Position numbers and translations under genes: made by a program
In this document: piece after piece, positions 1 through 12,281 of the stretch
How the letters are laid out: every line of letters begins with the position of its first letter
How positions within the stretch are numbered: the first letter of the stretch is position 1
Notes under the pieces: generated by a model
Told to the model about the DNA's origin: nothing
The model's database searches: none
What the model saw: only the letters and a program-made list of their open reading frames with translations
Origin: Tillus elongatus
Taxonomy: Eukaryota > Arthropoda > Insecta > Coleoptera > Cleridae
DNA: 64,000 nucleotides
Direction of reading: 5' to 3'
Assembly (NCBI GenBank): GCA_964006375.1
Contig: OZ023267.1
Location: 32,855,266 to 32,919,265, forward strand

Positions 1-945
1 CTAATAAAGGTGACAACGGACTACCCATAGGCAGACCTTCATTTTGCATATAAATTTTATTATTAAATTTAAAATAGTTTTGTTTTATACATTCATTAAA
101 AAGATTCATTATTTCTTGTCTTTTTATGACATTTACGTTCTTTTCTATTAAAACGTTTTCTAATAGAGGTAAACATTCTTTAGGGGCTATCTTAGAATAT
201 ATGCTACAAACATCAAACGAGACTAATTTACTATTTGTGGGAATAATTAAGTTATTTAATTTTTGCGTAAGTTCATAAGAATTCTTAACTGAATATTTTG
301 GAAAGTAATTGTATTCTTTAATAAGTGAAACCAGTTTGCTCGCTATCTTATGATTAGGTGTATTAACATAGCTAACTACTGGTCGCACTGGTATATTTGG
401 CTTATGAATTTTCAGGTGGCCATATAATTTTGGTGGTTGCGGGCTTTTATATAAAAGATATTTCATTTCTTGTTGACTAAACAGAGACACATTTTTAAGT
501 TCATTTTTTAGTTTTGTCTGAAATGCGTTTGTTGGGTTTCTCCTAATTTCTGTTAAATTTTCCGTAGTAATAAAATCATTAATTTTAATTTTATATGCGT
601 CCCTACTTATAGCTACAGTTGTATTTCCTTTATCAGCTTTAGTAAAAACTAGATCATTGTCTAATATTTTATGCTGAACAGATTTTAAAATTTGAGTTTC
701 GTTAATTTGACGTTTGTCATATTTTGAAGTTAAATGTCTTAAAAATTCACATATTTTTAATTTTTCATATTGCCTTATAGATCTGGAAGCAATTTCGGAT
801 TCAGAAGCTAATATCTCTTTAATTTTGTTTGTAAGTTTAAATTTTGGGCAGTATTTATATCCTTTATTTAGAAAAGAAATTTCTTCAGTTGTAAAAATTG
901 TATCGCTTAGGTTTTCAAACCTTTTGTAAAACTTATGTGTTGTGG
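1..945 (-). pseudogene. Penelope-like element reverse transcriptase, cut by window edge
   Basis: Read on the minus strand, this stretch encodes the central part of a Penelope-like reverse transcriptase. Visible in order are NLSDTIFTTEEISFLNKGY, the conserved KLYGHLKIHKPNIPVRP block, a motif A region FDVCSIYSKI and the motif B signature GLPMGSPLSPLL at about 1-40. These are hallmarks of PLE RTs, which copy RNA by target-primed reverse transcription. The YxDD motif and any C-terminal GIY-YIG nuclease would lie left of base 1 and are not seen. The frame is open to the edge. It is out of frame with the N-terminal part at 907-1437, so the copy carries a frameshift near 940 unless a sequencing slip is involved. 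Confidence 0.85.
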
Positions 946-1437
946 GTGAGATCTTTCTCGATTATGTAAATGTTGTGTGCTTTCTAGGTTTCTAATTTTG
1001 TTTGTCTGTGTTAAGCGTTTTTTAATTTTCAATTCACTAACTAAAATATGTATTTGGTCATCTAATATATCAAATTCTACTGGATGTAATTTATAAGCAA
1101 GTTCTGAATGTATTACCTTGATATAAAGAAGCAAACTATTACGAATTGAAAACCATTTCTTGGACTCTTCTTTCAGCCAGATTAAACTGGCTTTTTTAAT
1201 AGCAATTTTTGATTGATTTGATGTTACAGTAGTTGTTCTGATTACGTACTTCGGGATGACCTTCTTTCTTATGCACTCTTGGTTAAACCATGCATTCTGG
1301 GAAGCGTTCATCTGCTTGATTTTCAATTTCCTATACAAATGGGCAAGCTCTTCGATAGAAGACCTCTTGAATTCATCGACTGTTGCCCTTACTTGGTGAA
1401 ACTTGTCTATACTACATACAAGTAAGGGCAACAACAA
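907..1437 (-). pseudogene. Penelope-like element ORF, N-terminal part
   Basis: A 176-codon frame upstream of the RT block. It is lysine-rich and helical. The tract FNQECIRKKVIPKYV followed by a long K/E-rich helix matches the layout of the N-terminal domain of Penelope-like proteins, as I recall it. Its last roughly 15 codons overlap the RT reading frame, so the true protein would have passed from this frame into the next at about 940-950. The first Met at 1437 is simply the first in the frame and is not verified as the start. Downstream neighbour on the same strand is the RT piece, which makes one broken gene the best reading. Confidence 0.65.
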
Positions 1438-1749
1438 TCAATGAGCTTAACTAATACTTAATTAGTAAAGAAAATTCAAAAGAAATTTTTCATTGTTGTC
1501 AAATTATTATTAGTGATAAATACCCAAATAACCTTTTCATTTTTTTTAATAAATAATTTATTAATTGTTTTAAACATAAAACAAAAATACTTTTTTTATT
1601 TTAAACATTATATAGTTGCATAGTATAGTAAACAATTTAAATTAATTTTCAGAGAATTAGAGATATCTAAAGTTTTTGCTCTATCCACTTTGTTTCATAA
1701 TTATTTTTGTCTTTTTATTCAAATTAATCACCTTCACACCTCAGGCCGG

Positions 1750-1835
1750 ATCAACTGATAGTTACATCGCCCGGGGATTGAACCCGTGTAGCAGCGAATC
1801 TCCTTTACCTAACTACACCACTGGACGGGTTCAGC
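1750..1835 (-). repeat. tRNA-like SINE head or tRNA relic
   Basis: On the minus strand there is an A-box-like TGGTGTAGTTAGG and, about 35 bases on, a B-box-like GGGTTCAATCCCC, the spacing of an internal Pol III promoter. The T arm can form four pairs around TTCAATC. The would-be acceptor stem halves do not pair, so this is not a working tRNA gene. A tRNA-derived SINE or decayed tRNA copy fits best. No target duplication was found. Confidence 0.45.
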
Positions 1836-2436
1836 TACTGTTACTAGGTCTACATGGAATTCCTAATAATACATAGTTCATACTGTTATTTTGAACCTGT
1901 TATATTTAACTGTTATTTCTAAAAAACAGTAACTGTTGCGACCTGTTAAAGCAATTTAACAGTTTTTTCCATCACCAAATATTTTTAGTGTCTACATAAT
2001 ATCTATAATGTATATATTAACAATGAAACAGGACAATGTCACATAAGTGACACATGGATCTTCATGTACGTCAACAGATTAACAATAAAAACAACATAAT
2101 ACATGCACTTATATAACAATCGAAAAAATGTTTCCTTAAATAGCATATAAAAGCGAAAAACAATAATATTATAAAACACAAACGTTCAAAAGAAACTTTG
2201 CGGACTACAGATATAAATCCAATATTGTTTTTGAGAAACACCAGGTGCTCAAGGTTTATACCATGGTAACCATATTACTGTTAAAAAGTGGATAATACTA
2301 AAAAAAGATAGTTTAGCGGTAGTTTGTATGTAGAAATCGTCCACGGAGTAGCATATTTTATGGCAATGCAGTAAACAACTTGTAGCCATTGTAAAACAAT
2401 GACTTTTGGTACAGATATGGGGGGGGGGGGTGTAAA
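1836..2436. other. no gene seen; AT-rich spacer ending in a G run
   Basis: AT-rich sequence without a convincing coding frame. It ends at a run of about 12 G (2419-2430) that abuts the LINE A copy. The short ORFs at 2249-2546 are reading frames across that G run and LINE antisense sequence. Confidence 0.4.
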
Positions 2437-3180
2437 GGAAAAACATGGGCAGGCAAGAAATTCCACAACTCGGAAGTGCTCGGGACAGAAGAGCGGGCAT
2501 AACAAGATGTTCTATGTCTGGTGACCTGGACAGTAAAAAGGTGCATTTGCTTTGTTCCCTTGGTAGATCTGTTGGGGGCAGCAGGTGGAGGAACGATGGA
2601 AAAAAGCTCTTCTGAGCAGTGCCCGTGCAGATATCTATAAAAGAGAGAGAGAGGTGACCAACGACGCGTCGGTGGGCAAGGGATGGCAGCCTTTGGGTGA
2701 GAGTGGGGTTACCGATGAGACGTATAGCTCTCTTCTGAATTGAGTCCAGGATAGCGAGTGTAGAAGCGGCAGCGTCCCCTCAGATGTGGGAGCAGTATTC
2801 GAGGTATGGTCTTATTTGTGAAGTTAATAAGCTATAGAGATTAGCTGGTGAAAAGTATTTGCGAGCCCGGAAGAGGAAACCTAATTTTTGAGCAGTCGCT
2901 TCTGCAATTGATGTGACATGTTGGTGCCAATTGATATTTTGATCCACAGAAATGCCAACAAGTGAAAAGAACTCATTACTTTTAATAACTTGGTTGTTTA
3001 TTGTGATGGGTCTAGGGCTGGGGTCTTATGAGAAAGAAAGCAAGACTGTGATTTGGTGAGGGTGAATTGTACAAGATTTATACTTCCCGAGTCTAATATT
3101 TTTTAGAGATCTACGGAGACAGAAACCTCCATGAGGCTGCGATCCTCATCTAATTGGGCTAAAGAGACAGGCTTAGATGT
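2437..3180 (-). pseudogene. LINE family A fragment (RT C-terminal region), antisense
   Basis: This is the reverse complement of the segment seen at about 22540-23260. Translated on the minus strand in pieces it gives the post-RT region, including the block AIRLIGDPT and the cysteine-free tail common to family A copies here. It lacks the 3' untranslated end present in the copies at 5480-6045, 22175-23371 and 42843-43650; the boundary is a poly-G run instead. Frames are interrupted by stops and it is 5'-truncated, so it is a dead copy of a Jockey/CR1-type non-LTR element. Confidence 0.8.
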
Positions 3181-4515
3181 CCGCTACGTCGACGTGTGGA
3201 GGTTTTTCTTTTCCACCTACATGCCCACAATCACCCTCAATGGATAAAGCACAAGAATATTTTTTAGGAAACAAGCCCCAAGAATGTTACGGAACCTAGG
3301 GGAATGAAAACATTAATAATTTATTTAAAAATATAGAAAATACACTCAGTGAATAAAAGTATTAACTGAAATGACCAACCATCATTTTGATCCCATCCCA
3401 CTGGTTGTAGTATGAATAATTACTTGATATATAAATAAGATCCAATAACACTAACTCATACCTAAAAGTTATATGTTGTATTATAAGAAGATTCTAATGA
3501 TCCAAATAAAAACCACTTTATACTATAAGATCCTGTAGCTTTCTCTGGAAGCAGTTTGGCACCTAGATTTATCCTAACTTTTTTTTATATTTTGTTATTA
3601 AGAATCGTATCTTAAAATATTACAGCATCATTTCCGGACATTTTGTCTAAATAAAGGAAATAAAACACCAACAACAGCAAAACTACATGAAAACTAGCCT
3701 AGGTAAATGTGCATAGCTGAACAATAACTTGAAGCTAAAATTTCTGTCAGATACAACCAAAATTCTACTACAAGTGCAAAGTAAGATCTCAGTTCTGAAG
3801 TCTAAATTAATCCACCTCTTAAGTTCAAAATTCAACACACTTAACTAAATATTGGTTTGAATAATTAGAAGAAGAGGTACTCATGGTTAAATCGAGGAAT
3901 GGATCCAGAGTCCTGGAGTGAGTTTACCCCATTACTAATAGCATCCTTCCTTTTACATTCAAATTACACTCTTGTATTTATTTTGTGCACCGCTAACCAT
4001 GAAAACTTTCACGAGTTATCTTACTGTCTCTCTCGCTCTTCGTGGTATTTTAATTTAAAAATCCAATTTTGTGGATACTGCTCCCTCTTCTTGCTTATAA
4101 TTAAATTCTGCATACTAAGGTGGGTGTTTATGTAATTACATACACAAGGCGATCTATACAGTGGTAAAAAACGACTATTATAAATAAATTTTTAAAATAA
4201 AGGGGAGTGAAGAATTATTTGGCACAAGGTATGAATTTAAGCGAGCAAAAGATATATAAAATTACCGCAAGATGTTAATGAGTAAGATTCATCCAAAAAT
4301 GTACAGGGGGGATATGTTGTTATATAACAGGTAGGTTAATTGAGCGTTACCTATCAACGACACTTCTCTTTTGCCCACTTTCTACCTAGAACGTGATCAT
4401 ACTTTACTTCCACATCGTCAATACGTGTGTAAGTATGGCATAGAAGACAAAATAAAAAAAATATCGCTTAAACGTCGTAAATAGTATGGAGACTGGAAAT
4501 GGGCCAGTGCTAACC
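3181..4515. other. no gene or known repeat recognised
   Basis: AT-rich sequence. The 78-codon frame at 3899-4135 is hydrophobic and Leu/Cys-rich but has no family signature and no supporting context. It may be unique host DNA or very old repeat. Confidence 0.35.
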
Positions 4516-4520
4516 ATTCA

Positions 4521-5090
4521 CAAAATTGTTGGCTGGTTGTACACAGTGTCTATTTTATAACATTTTGTGTTATTTGGAGCTGTGGTGACAACCTACTGCC
4601 TGGTTTCGCACCGAGATGGCGACCCTGTTATAAACCTCACAATGTTCTAGGACGCTGACTACCATGCTACCATGCTTTATATGTGTGTTCTCGCTGTTAT
4701 TAGTATACCGTACTTCCTAGCTCCAATTACAGCTAAACCGGTATGCGATTCTAATTATGGTGAGAATACATTTAGCCTTACGTTGTCCCTAAATTAGGGA
4801 AGAAATGAATCAGGGCTGACAATTTACAAAATTGTCAGTTGGTTGTACACAGTGTCTATTTTTTAATATTCTGTGATATTTGGAGCTGTCGTGACAACAT
4901 ACTACCTAGTTCCGCACCGAGATGGCGACCCTGTCATACATCTCACAATGTTCTAGGAGGCTGGCTACCATAGCCGTATTACTTTAAAGATGTGTTCTCG
5001 CTGTAGTTAATATACCGTACTGACGAGCTCTAATTTGAAAATACATCTAAATATATTGTCTCTAAACTAGGGAAGAATAGGTCAATTGTC
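4521..5090 (+). repeat. tandem repeat, about 306-bp unit (two copies)
   Basis: Two diverged head-to-tail units start at the shared CAAAATTGT words at 4521 and 4827, a spacing of 306 bases. Both contain GGTTGTACACAGTGTC, GAGATGGCGACCCTGT and TCACAATGTTCTAGGA, with scattered differences. Related sequence in opposite orientation, also in tandem with 310-bp spacing, occurs at 49804-50288. No coding frame runs through the units. Confidence 0.8.
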
Positions 5091-5370
5091 TGTCGGTCTG
5101 TATGTCTGTCTCTTATAGCCACGATGACTTTAGATTGAGATCTCGTCTTCAAGTTTGGTATACAGTTTTCACCCGACGAACAAGCGGTTCGGATTGTTTT
5201 TGGGTAAAATCGATCCAGGGCGTGGTGCACGAAGGGGGGTGACTTGGTGAAAATTGATATTTTTTCGTTAAAGCTCAAATAATATAACGTTTTAGGGTTT
5301 GCTTATTAGACAATATTCAATTTTATCAAACATGTGGTATTCTCTGCAAAAATTAAATAAAATCCAAAAT

Positions 5371-6045
<675 letters not shown>

Positions 6046-6122
<77 letters not shown>
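6046..6122. repeat. (TA)n microsatellite
   Basis: TA tract joining the 3' tail of LINE A to a transposon-like terminus that begins CAGGCTGTCC. Confidence 0.97.
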
Positions 6123-6125
<3 letters not shown>

Positions 6126-6620
6126 GCTGTCCTAATAGTGTGTAATTCCTCTATATATCCCTTACCCTTAGAGCTAGCCGAAAAAGTTTTTAACAAAATT
6201 TTCTTGCGATTATCTAAGCTATATCGGTAAAATATATTCAGCTTTGTAAAACTAGTAAGTAGCTATCAACTTCATTATTTTATATAGAATGCTTTACTTT
6301 TTATTGCGTTTTTGGATAGAGATTCATAAATAAGTGTGACTTTGTGTAGCATTCCCTATGACTATCTTTGATATTTGTAAAAATAATACGACTTTGTTTT
6401 TTTTAGCTCCGATTTATATGTTACTTCAAACGTATGCTGTGGGCTAAGCCTTGAGTTTCCCTGCCTTAAATTCATAATATTAATAGACGACATTCAACTC
6501 TTTGAAAAAATAATAATTTATTATCATTGTACATGGTGTATTTCTTTTGGATTACAACATACCTAATTTTGAAGTGAAATAACTTGTTATTTTCAAATGG
6601 AACACCCTATATTTTATAGA
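6123..6620 (+). mobile_element. solitary end of a TA-inserting, DD41D-like transposon
   Basis: Directly after the TA tract comes CAGGCTGTCCTAATAGTG, similar in start to the element at 46033 (CAGGCTGTCCC). About 475 bases inward is AATGGAACACCCTATA (6596-6611), the motif found inside the long ends of the DD41D elements in this window. No opposite end and no transposase were found, so this is read as a half element or solo end. Confidence 0.5.
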
Positions 6621-6839
6621 TTGGTCAGGTAGACCATTCAATTCTGCATCGATGTAGTATGGGTTTCGCTATATATATAGTTGATAGTTTTCGAGTGATA
6701 GTGGTTTGTTTTACTCTCGCTTGTAAAAACTGTATTCTGTCAGATACAGGAGGCACAGAGAACGTAAAAATTGATATTTATTGTGAGATGACAGATAAAT
6801 GTCAGTAAAATTTCGAATAGTTCTAATGTAACTGACCTT

Positions 6840-6948
6840 GGATATGTGTTCTAGGGGCCTTAATTAACGCTCATTTTTGAAATTTTTTCAAAATCCAAAA
6901 GTCGGGATCTCCTCATTAGTGAATTTTTTTTAAAAGAAAATTCACTAA
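6840..6948 (+). repeat. H-family right end
   Basis: Contains the H-family right-hand block (a GGATATGTGTTCTAGGGG word, then a stretch ending in GATCTCCTCATTAGTG) and the terminal palindrome TTAGTGAATTTT...AAAATTCACTAA at 6916-6948. The left part and (TA)n are missing. Confidence 0.75.
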
Positions 6949-7906
6949 AAAGCTTCTCTATAAACAAGCTTTTATTGTATGTTGGTGAGTGAATTTTAAT
7001 AGAAATCCTTTTGTTTTCAAATAAGAGATTTGCAGTTACGTATTACCATCCTGCAGAGTTATGATTTTTTTCCTTTTGAGTAAGCTACTTGTGGGATATT
7101 GTATATTGAATACTTTCTGATGAGCATAAAATCAAATATGTTACGTAAATATAATCAGGTTACGTATTTCCAACGCTGGGAATCTGTTGCCAATCTCATT
7201 GTCGAATACCAACTAGTTACCGAATGTTTGTAATGAACCGGTGCAGTTTTACTTTCTATGATCCGACAAAACCGCAGATCGATGCTAGATAAATCAGAGA
7301 TGGAGCGTCGGCCACCAAAATGTGACAGCTTCATGGATGATTGGACGAGCCACGCTCTAGTGGAGTGAAACTGTGCTACACACCAACGTAAACACAATAC
7401 CTCACCGTTCATTGTCTATTTAACTAAATGGACTTATATTTACCTACACACATACTCCTATGTCCCTTGTCGGTTCCGCATTTAATTAATAAAGAGCCGA
7501 CGGTTAATCAGTTTATCGAACAGGACAGGACTGCGTGAGTTGACAGGCATATCAAATCTACTAATTTTATAACAATCAAACAAGTTTGGACGCAGCAAGT
7601 ACGTAATGCAAGCGGATTTTAATACAAATAATTCAAATCACGAAAATTAACAGTGCCCTTATAGACTGCTACATACCAAATTTTAAGTTATTCACTTTAT
7701 AGAAAATTTAATTATAAGCATCTATCTTCTTTTCCTTCGAGAGACCAAAAGAGATCACATGATTAAAAAATTTTGTACAATAAAAAAATTGTGCAACATC
7801 ACTGACTAAAAACAAAAAATATTTCTAAAAAAATTTGCTAAAAAGAGATATCTACAAAAATTAACTGGAGAAAAGTTGTTTCCTGCAAATTTGGTAAAGT
7901 GCTTTT
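6949..7906. other. no gene recognised; one degenerate H-family L hairpin
   Basis: A degenerate L hairpin (GGACGCAGCAAGTACGT) lies at 7588-7604. The 85-codon frame at 7155-7412 (minus) matches nothing I know. The rest is AT-rich with short palindromic fragments. Confidence 0.35.
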
Positions 7907-8023
7907 CGTGAATTTTCTTTAAAAAAATTCACTAATGAGAAGATCCCGACGTTTGAATTTTGAAAAAGTTTCTTCAAATGAGCGCTAATTAGGCCCACCA
8001 AAACACATATCCGGGGTCAGTTT

Positions 8024-8025
<2 letters not shown>

Positions 8026-8103
<78 letters not shown>
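8026..8103. repeat. (TA)n microsatellite inside H-family copy
   Basis: TA tract followed by a short TATG/TG-rich stretch, in the standard place between the two H-family halves. Confidence 0.97.
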
Positions 8104-8113
<10 letters not shown>

Positions 8114-8429
8114 GTGTGTGTCACACCGATAACTCAAAAAATAATAGGCCGATTTTGAGTAAATTTTGTGAATACCTTCCTTTTGCAAATGGCTTGGATA
8201 AGTTCGTTAGCCAGAAATATCGGCCCAGGTTTTGCCGGAAAATTTTGTATTTTCTTTCGAAAAAAAAAAAATTATATCTCCCGAATTAACAAAGTAAGGG
8301 CAACTTGGTACACGGTTGAATAGCTCAATTTGCTATTAACCTATAAGGTTTACCAAGAAACGAGTTTTTTCGGGAACACTTTAAGTTTACTTTCGGAAAT
8401 TTTTTGTACATTTTCAAACTATAAAGTTA

Positions 8430-9680
8430 GGTTAGGTTGTATGTGAGTGGTCCATACCGGACCTTCCACCGCGACCAACGGTCTATTGTGGCTCACGCCT
8501 AATGTTTATATTTCGCCCAACAAATCCAGCCTCCTGCAGAGGTCGATAACCTTTGTGGGCGAAAGTCGATCCAGATCCTCTGGAGCAAGCTTTACCTTGC
8601 CAAAGAGCAGGTGTCTAGTCCTGTCCGCTGCCGGACAGGAACACAGCACGTGCTCTGCTGTTTCGTCATCCTCCATACACAGTCGGCACTCGGTCTCCTG
8701 ACCGATTCCAATACGGTGCATGTGATGCCGCAAGCGGCAGTGTCCTGTATATAGGCCTACTAGAGTTCTCAGTTGTTGTCTGTTCAGCTCTAGTAGTTTC
8801 TTAGCCCTTGACTCAGACAGGCCATTTATGAAGGCCTTGGAGTGAGCTAATCCTGGAAGATTTTGCCAATATTGAATTGTCCTTCTATCTGTCCAGGTTT
8901 TTAAGGTGCGTTTTGCTGTGCATGATGTTATTCCCAGCACCGGTTCTGGTCCGATAAAGCCGCACTCGGCACCACTCCTGGCAAGCGCGTCTGCCGCAAC
9001 GTTGCCATCATGATCCGAGTGACCCGGTATCCAGACCAGCGACACCTCATTACAGCTGCCCAATTCGTTAAGGGCAGATTTACAACTCCATACCGTCTTT
9101 GAATTGCACCGGTAGGAACCAAGAGCTTTTATTGCAGCTTGGCTATCTGCATATATCTTTATCGATTTGTTTGTGCATAGGTCCTTTAAACTTTCCCTTG
9201 CACACATCTCGATGGCATAAACTTCTGCCTGGTGTATGGTTGCGTACTTGCCGAGACTAGCTGATAGTCTAGCATCGGTGCTGCCCCCATAGGCGCCGGC
9301 TCCTACTCCCATATTGGTTTTGGAGCCGTCCGAGTACCAGCAGAGGTCCGCTCTCAACAGGGTCGATTGGTTCCGGTCCCAGTCCTCCCTTTCCGGGAGG
9401 ACGGTCTTGAAAGACAGATCTCTGCTGATTTTAGTAGGCATCAAGTCCGAGACCATTCCCAGAATCCTGTGACAATCACTGTCATCAAGGAGTCCGGACC
9501 CCCTCAGACTGACTTCCCTCGGCATGTTATCTGCCGTTTGTATTAATCTGTACGTTGTCCACCTCGCCACCCTCTCCAGCCATATGTGAAGTGGGGGAAT
9601 ATTGAGGAGGACCTCCAGAGCGACTGATGGTGCGGTGCTTATCGCTCCCGTTATCATCAGACATGCTTGTCTCTGTAGAT
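8430..9680 (-). mobile_element. LINE family C, 5'-truncated insertion with 13-bp target duplication
   Basis: Identical 13-base words AACTATAAAGTTA lie at 8417-8429 and 9681-9693, and the H-family core is continuous across them, so this is a clean target-primed insertion of 1251 bp. It carries only the C-terminal part of the ORF and a short 3' untranslated region. The 3' end read on the minus strand finishes ACAACCTAACC, adjoining the duplication. No poly-A tail is present. Confidence 0.92.
8506..9680 (-). CDS. non-LTR retrotransposon RNase H and C-terminal zinc-knuckle region (partial)
   Basis: The open frame continues upstream of its first Met (9657) to the truncation point, so that Met is not a real start. 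It encodes a complete-looking RNase H domain: WYSDGSK (first Asp), HQAEVYAIEM (Glu), IKIYADSQAA (second Asp) and VWIPGHSDHDGN-VAADALA (His/Asp). A C-terminal CRLCMEDDETAEHVLCSCP follows, a C-x2-C...H-x4-C knuckle typical of I/R1/Loa-type LINEs. The domain would degrade the RNA strand during reverse transcription. All four acidic residues look intact with no stops, suggesting a young insertion although the RT half is missing. Confidence 0.88.
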
Positions 9681-9839
9681 AACTATAAAGTTACTTTGAT
9701 GAAACATGGCACATTGTTCTTACTATATAGATTATACTGGTAACCAAATGTGATGCCTGCTTTCTTAAAAAAACACACACATATTTGCTATTAAAAACAT
9801 TTTTATTAAAATTCAGCTTCAGTTTATGTCTTTTGACAC

Positions 9840-10700
9840 ATACAGGGTGGCGCATTTCTAAGGTAAATATCAATATATCCGTTATTACACAAGATACGAG
9901 AAAAAATATATACGTTGATTATGAGGTTCTCGAGCTGCCTCTTACAAACCCACTTTGACAATCACAGGGTGGCCGATAAGCGTTTGGTGATACACTCTTT
10001 CTTTTTTTAATAGAACAGCCCTTATGTTATTGCATTCTTGCATTTTTCCTCGAATTATAATGCATGTTTGTAACAAAACAAAAATATATTATTTATCTTT
10101 TTTGAGTTATTTCAATTGTTGTGCAACTTTTCAAGTTTTTGGCACATATCACAAGCATATATCACCAATTGCTATACGGGGTTTTTACCAATAGATAGCG
10201 GGGCCCCATGGAAATGACGCATTCGCTTTTTGTTTGTATACCTCGCCGAAAAAAAAGAGCTGCTGTATACAAACGGTTTCAAATAGTGACTGATTTTAAA
10301 ATTTTTACTGTTTACGTACAAATCATTTTTTTGTAAAATTTTTGTGAAATGTTGGTAACTAATAATAAATTTTTAGTACGTTATTGTAATGGCCAAATAA
10401 GCAAATTCGCGAGGCCAATCAAATTAAACAAAAAAAGTATTGTAAAAAAATTGTCGAATTTTTTTGAAAAATATAATTTAATGTAGCATTACAAGGCCCT
10501 TTCTATAAACAGAAATGGTGATTTATTGTAAAAGAAATTGCATATTTTCATAAAATTTTTTTGCTATTTTGGTCATAAAGCTGTTTGTGAATAATTATAT
10601 TTTGGCAGGTGTGTAAATAGTTTGGCCAGGAATAGTGGACCAGTTTTTTTCTGGAAACGTTTAATCTATTGAGGAAAATTATTGTAATTTTAAAACAAAA
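9840..10700 (-). repeat. dispersed AT-rich repeat shared with 38400-39150
   Basis: Words such as ACAGGGTGGCCGATAAGCG, AATAGAACAGCCCTTATG, TTATAATGCATGTTTGTAAC and GTTATTTCAATTGTTGTGC reappear in reverse order and orientation at about 38430-39120; shorter relatives are at 23630-23840 and 54600-54850. No reading frame is conserved. It appears to be an extended internal part of some H-family copies. Confidence 0.65.
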
Positions 10701-11610
10701 TTAGTTATATTAAGGAAATATGGTACATTGTTACCACTATATAAGTTATACTAATAATCAAATGTCCGTCTTTTACAACCAGTACATATTTCACATTAAA
10801 AATATGTTTACGAAAATTCGCTCCCATAAGGCACTTGCTGCTTCTAGACTTCTTTATAGGAATATACTTGTAACAGGGGCGGCTCCTCAATAAGTGCTCC
10901 CGTGCGCGCGCACTGCCGCCTGCCGTGGAAAAAACAATATTTTTGCTATGCTATATTTCAATAATTTTTTATTCACTTTTTTACCTCCTGCATTCAACAA
11001 ACAAAATTAGTATATCGAGGATCGCAGAGAGTCCGCAGCCATTAATACAAAATACAGAATCAGAATAAGTATAGTGTTCATCGTTGTAGACGTTATATAC
11101 ATCCATATCCATATAAAGCAGGCGGGCGGCGGTGTGTATTTTTCGGCGCTCTCCGGAAATGCGATACTTCAGTGCAAAATGATCGCCGAATCTTGATCTT
11201 CGTCGAAAACGACCGAATAAGCAATCTGTTGTGCGCTATAAAATTACACACTTCCAGTTTGTAGTGGACTTTCGGCAGAGCGTGTGTACCTACTACGTAG
11301 TAATTTTCGTCTTCGCGTCGGAATGATTTTTAATTAGATCATTTCGTTGTTGTTTACATGTTCTAACAAGACAATTAATATTATTATGATGGTTACTACT
11401 TCGGGTTCCTTAATAAGTGGACAAAATAATTGCGATACTGTGATTAATTCAGTGGATATTTTAAATTTGAAGTTAACTTTTTAAGCGACTTTTTAACTAC
11501 TATAACGTATAACTAACTAGAGGGAAACTTGGTAAGTAGTTAATAATTATTAAGTTTAGTAAGTAGGTTTCTTTATAATACATTTTCGTTGAAAAAATAG
11601 GCGAGCCCTT

Positions 11611-11747
11611 CACTTTTAGTGAATTTTTATTTTAAAAAATTCACTAATAAAAAGGTATCGATGGAGAGACTTTGCAAAAAAAATTTTAAATGAGCGCGAA
11701 ATAGGACCTCTAGAACCCATATCCGGGGTCAGTCTCAAATTTTATAT

Positions 11748-11818
<71 letters not shown>

Positions 11819-12281
11819 TCCAACCGAGAACTAAAAAAATAAGCAACTGATTTCGATTAAACTCGGCAAGTGCCTTTCTTTTATTACTGGCTTGGAAGAG
11901 TTCGTTAGTCAGGAAAATCGGATTACGTTTTTCGGGAAAATTTTGAGTTTTGTTTCAAAAAAATTATCTTTCTCCGAAAATTACAAAGGTATTTTAATCA
12001 AATTTGGTGGTTATGTTGCCTTGTAAAAGACCTTACCACACACTAAAATTCAACTTTCTACATTTTTATAAAATTAGTTATTCAAATTTTGAGTTTTCTT
12101 TTGAAAAAAAAATTTTTTCTCCGAAAATTACAAATTTATTTTGATGAAATGTGGCAAATATGTTGCCCTGGATAAGACCCTGCTATACGCTTATATTTAA
12201 CTTTCTAAGTTTGAAGAAACTTGAGTTATTCATATTTGAATCATTTAATAAAAATTTACTACCATAACGCACTTGCTGCGT
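11611..12281 (-). repeat. H-family element nested in hAT-like element
   Basis: Complete right-to-left arrangement: R palindrome (about 11620-11650), right block, (TA)n, repeated core units containing CTCCGAAAATTACAAA and TCAACTTTCTA, and the L hairpin ACGCACTTGCTGCGT at 12267-12281. The matching copy in the other hAT element is at 56920-57617. Confidence 0.85.
11751..11815. repeat. (TA)n microsatellite
   Basis: Internal TA tract of the nested H-family element. Confidence 0.97.

Larger units (their letters stand above)
7907..9821 (-). repeat. H-family copy interrupted by a LINE
   Basis: Reading left to right: R palindrome (7907-7935), the block ending ATCCGGGGTCAGTTTCAA, (TA)n, then the core with TTCCTTTTGCAAATGGCTTGG and GGTTTTGCCGGAAAATTTTG. 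The core is broken at 8429 by LINE C and resumes at 9694 with GATGAAACATGGCACA, giving way at about 9820 before the L hairpin. Orientation is right end first, so minus relative to the copy at 56920. It has no coding capacity of its own. Confidence 0.8.

Noticed and set aside
1750..1835. Functional tRNA gene
   Set aside because: Acceptor stem does not pair; only the promoter boxes and T arm remain.
7155..7412. 85-codon minus-strand ORF as a host exon
   Set aside because: No recognisable domain, composition or splice context to support it.
8427..8440. Internal telomere repeat array
   Set aside because: Only about two TTAGG units, which coincide with a LINE 3' joint; too short for an array claim.
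8447..9122. ORFs opposite or out of frame with LINE C
   Set aside because: Shadows of the 383-codon RNase H frame.
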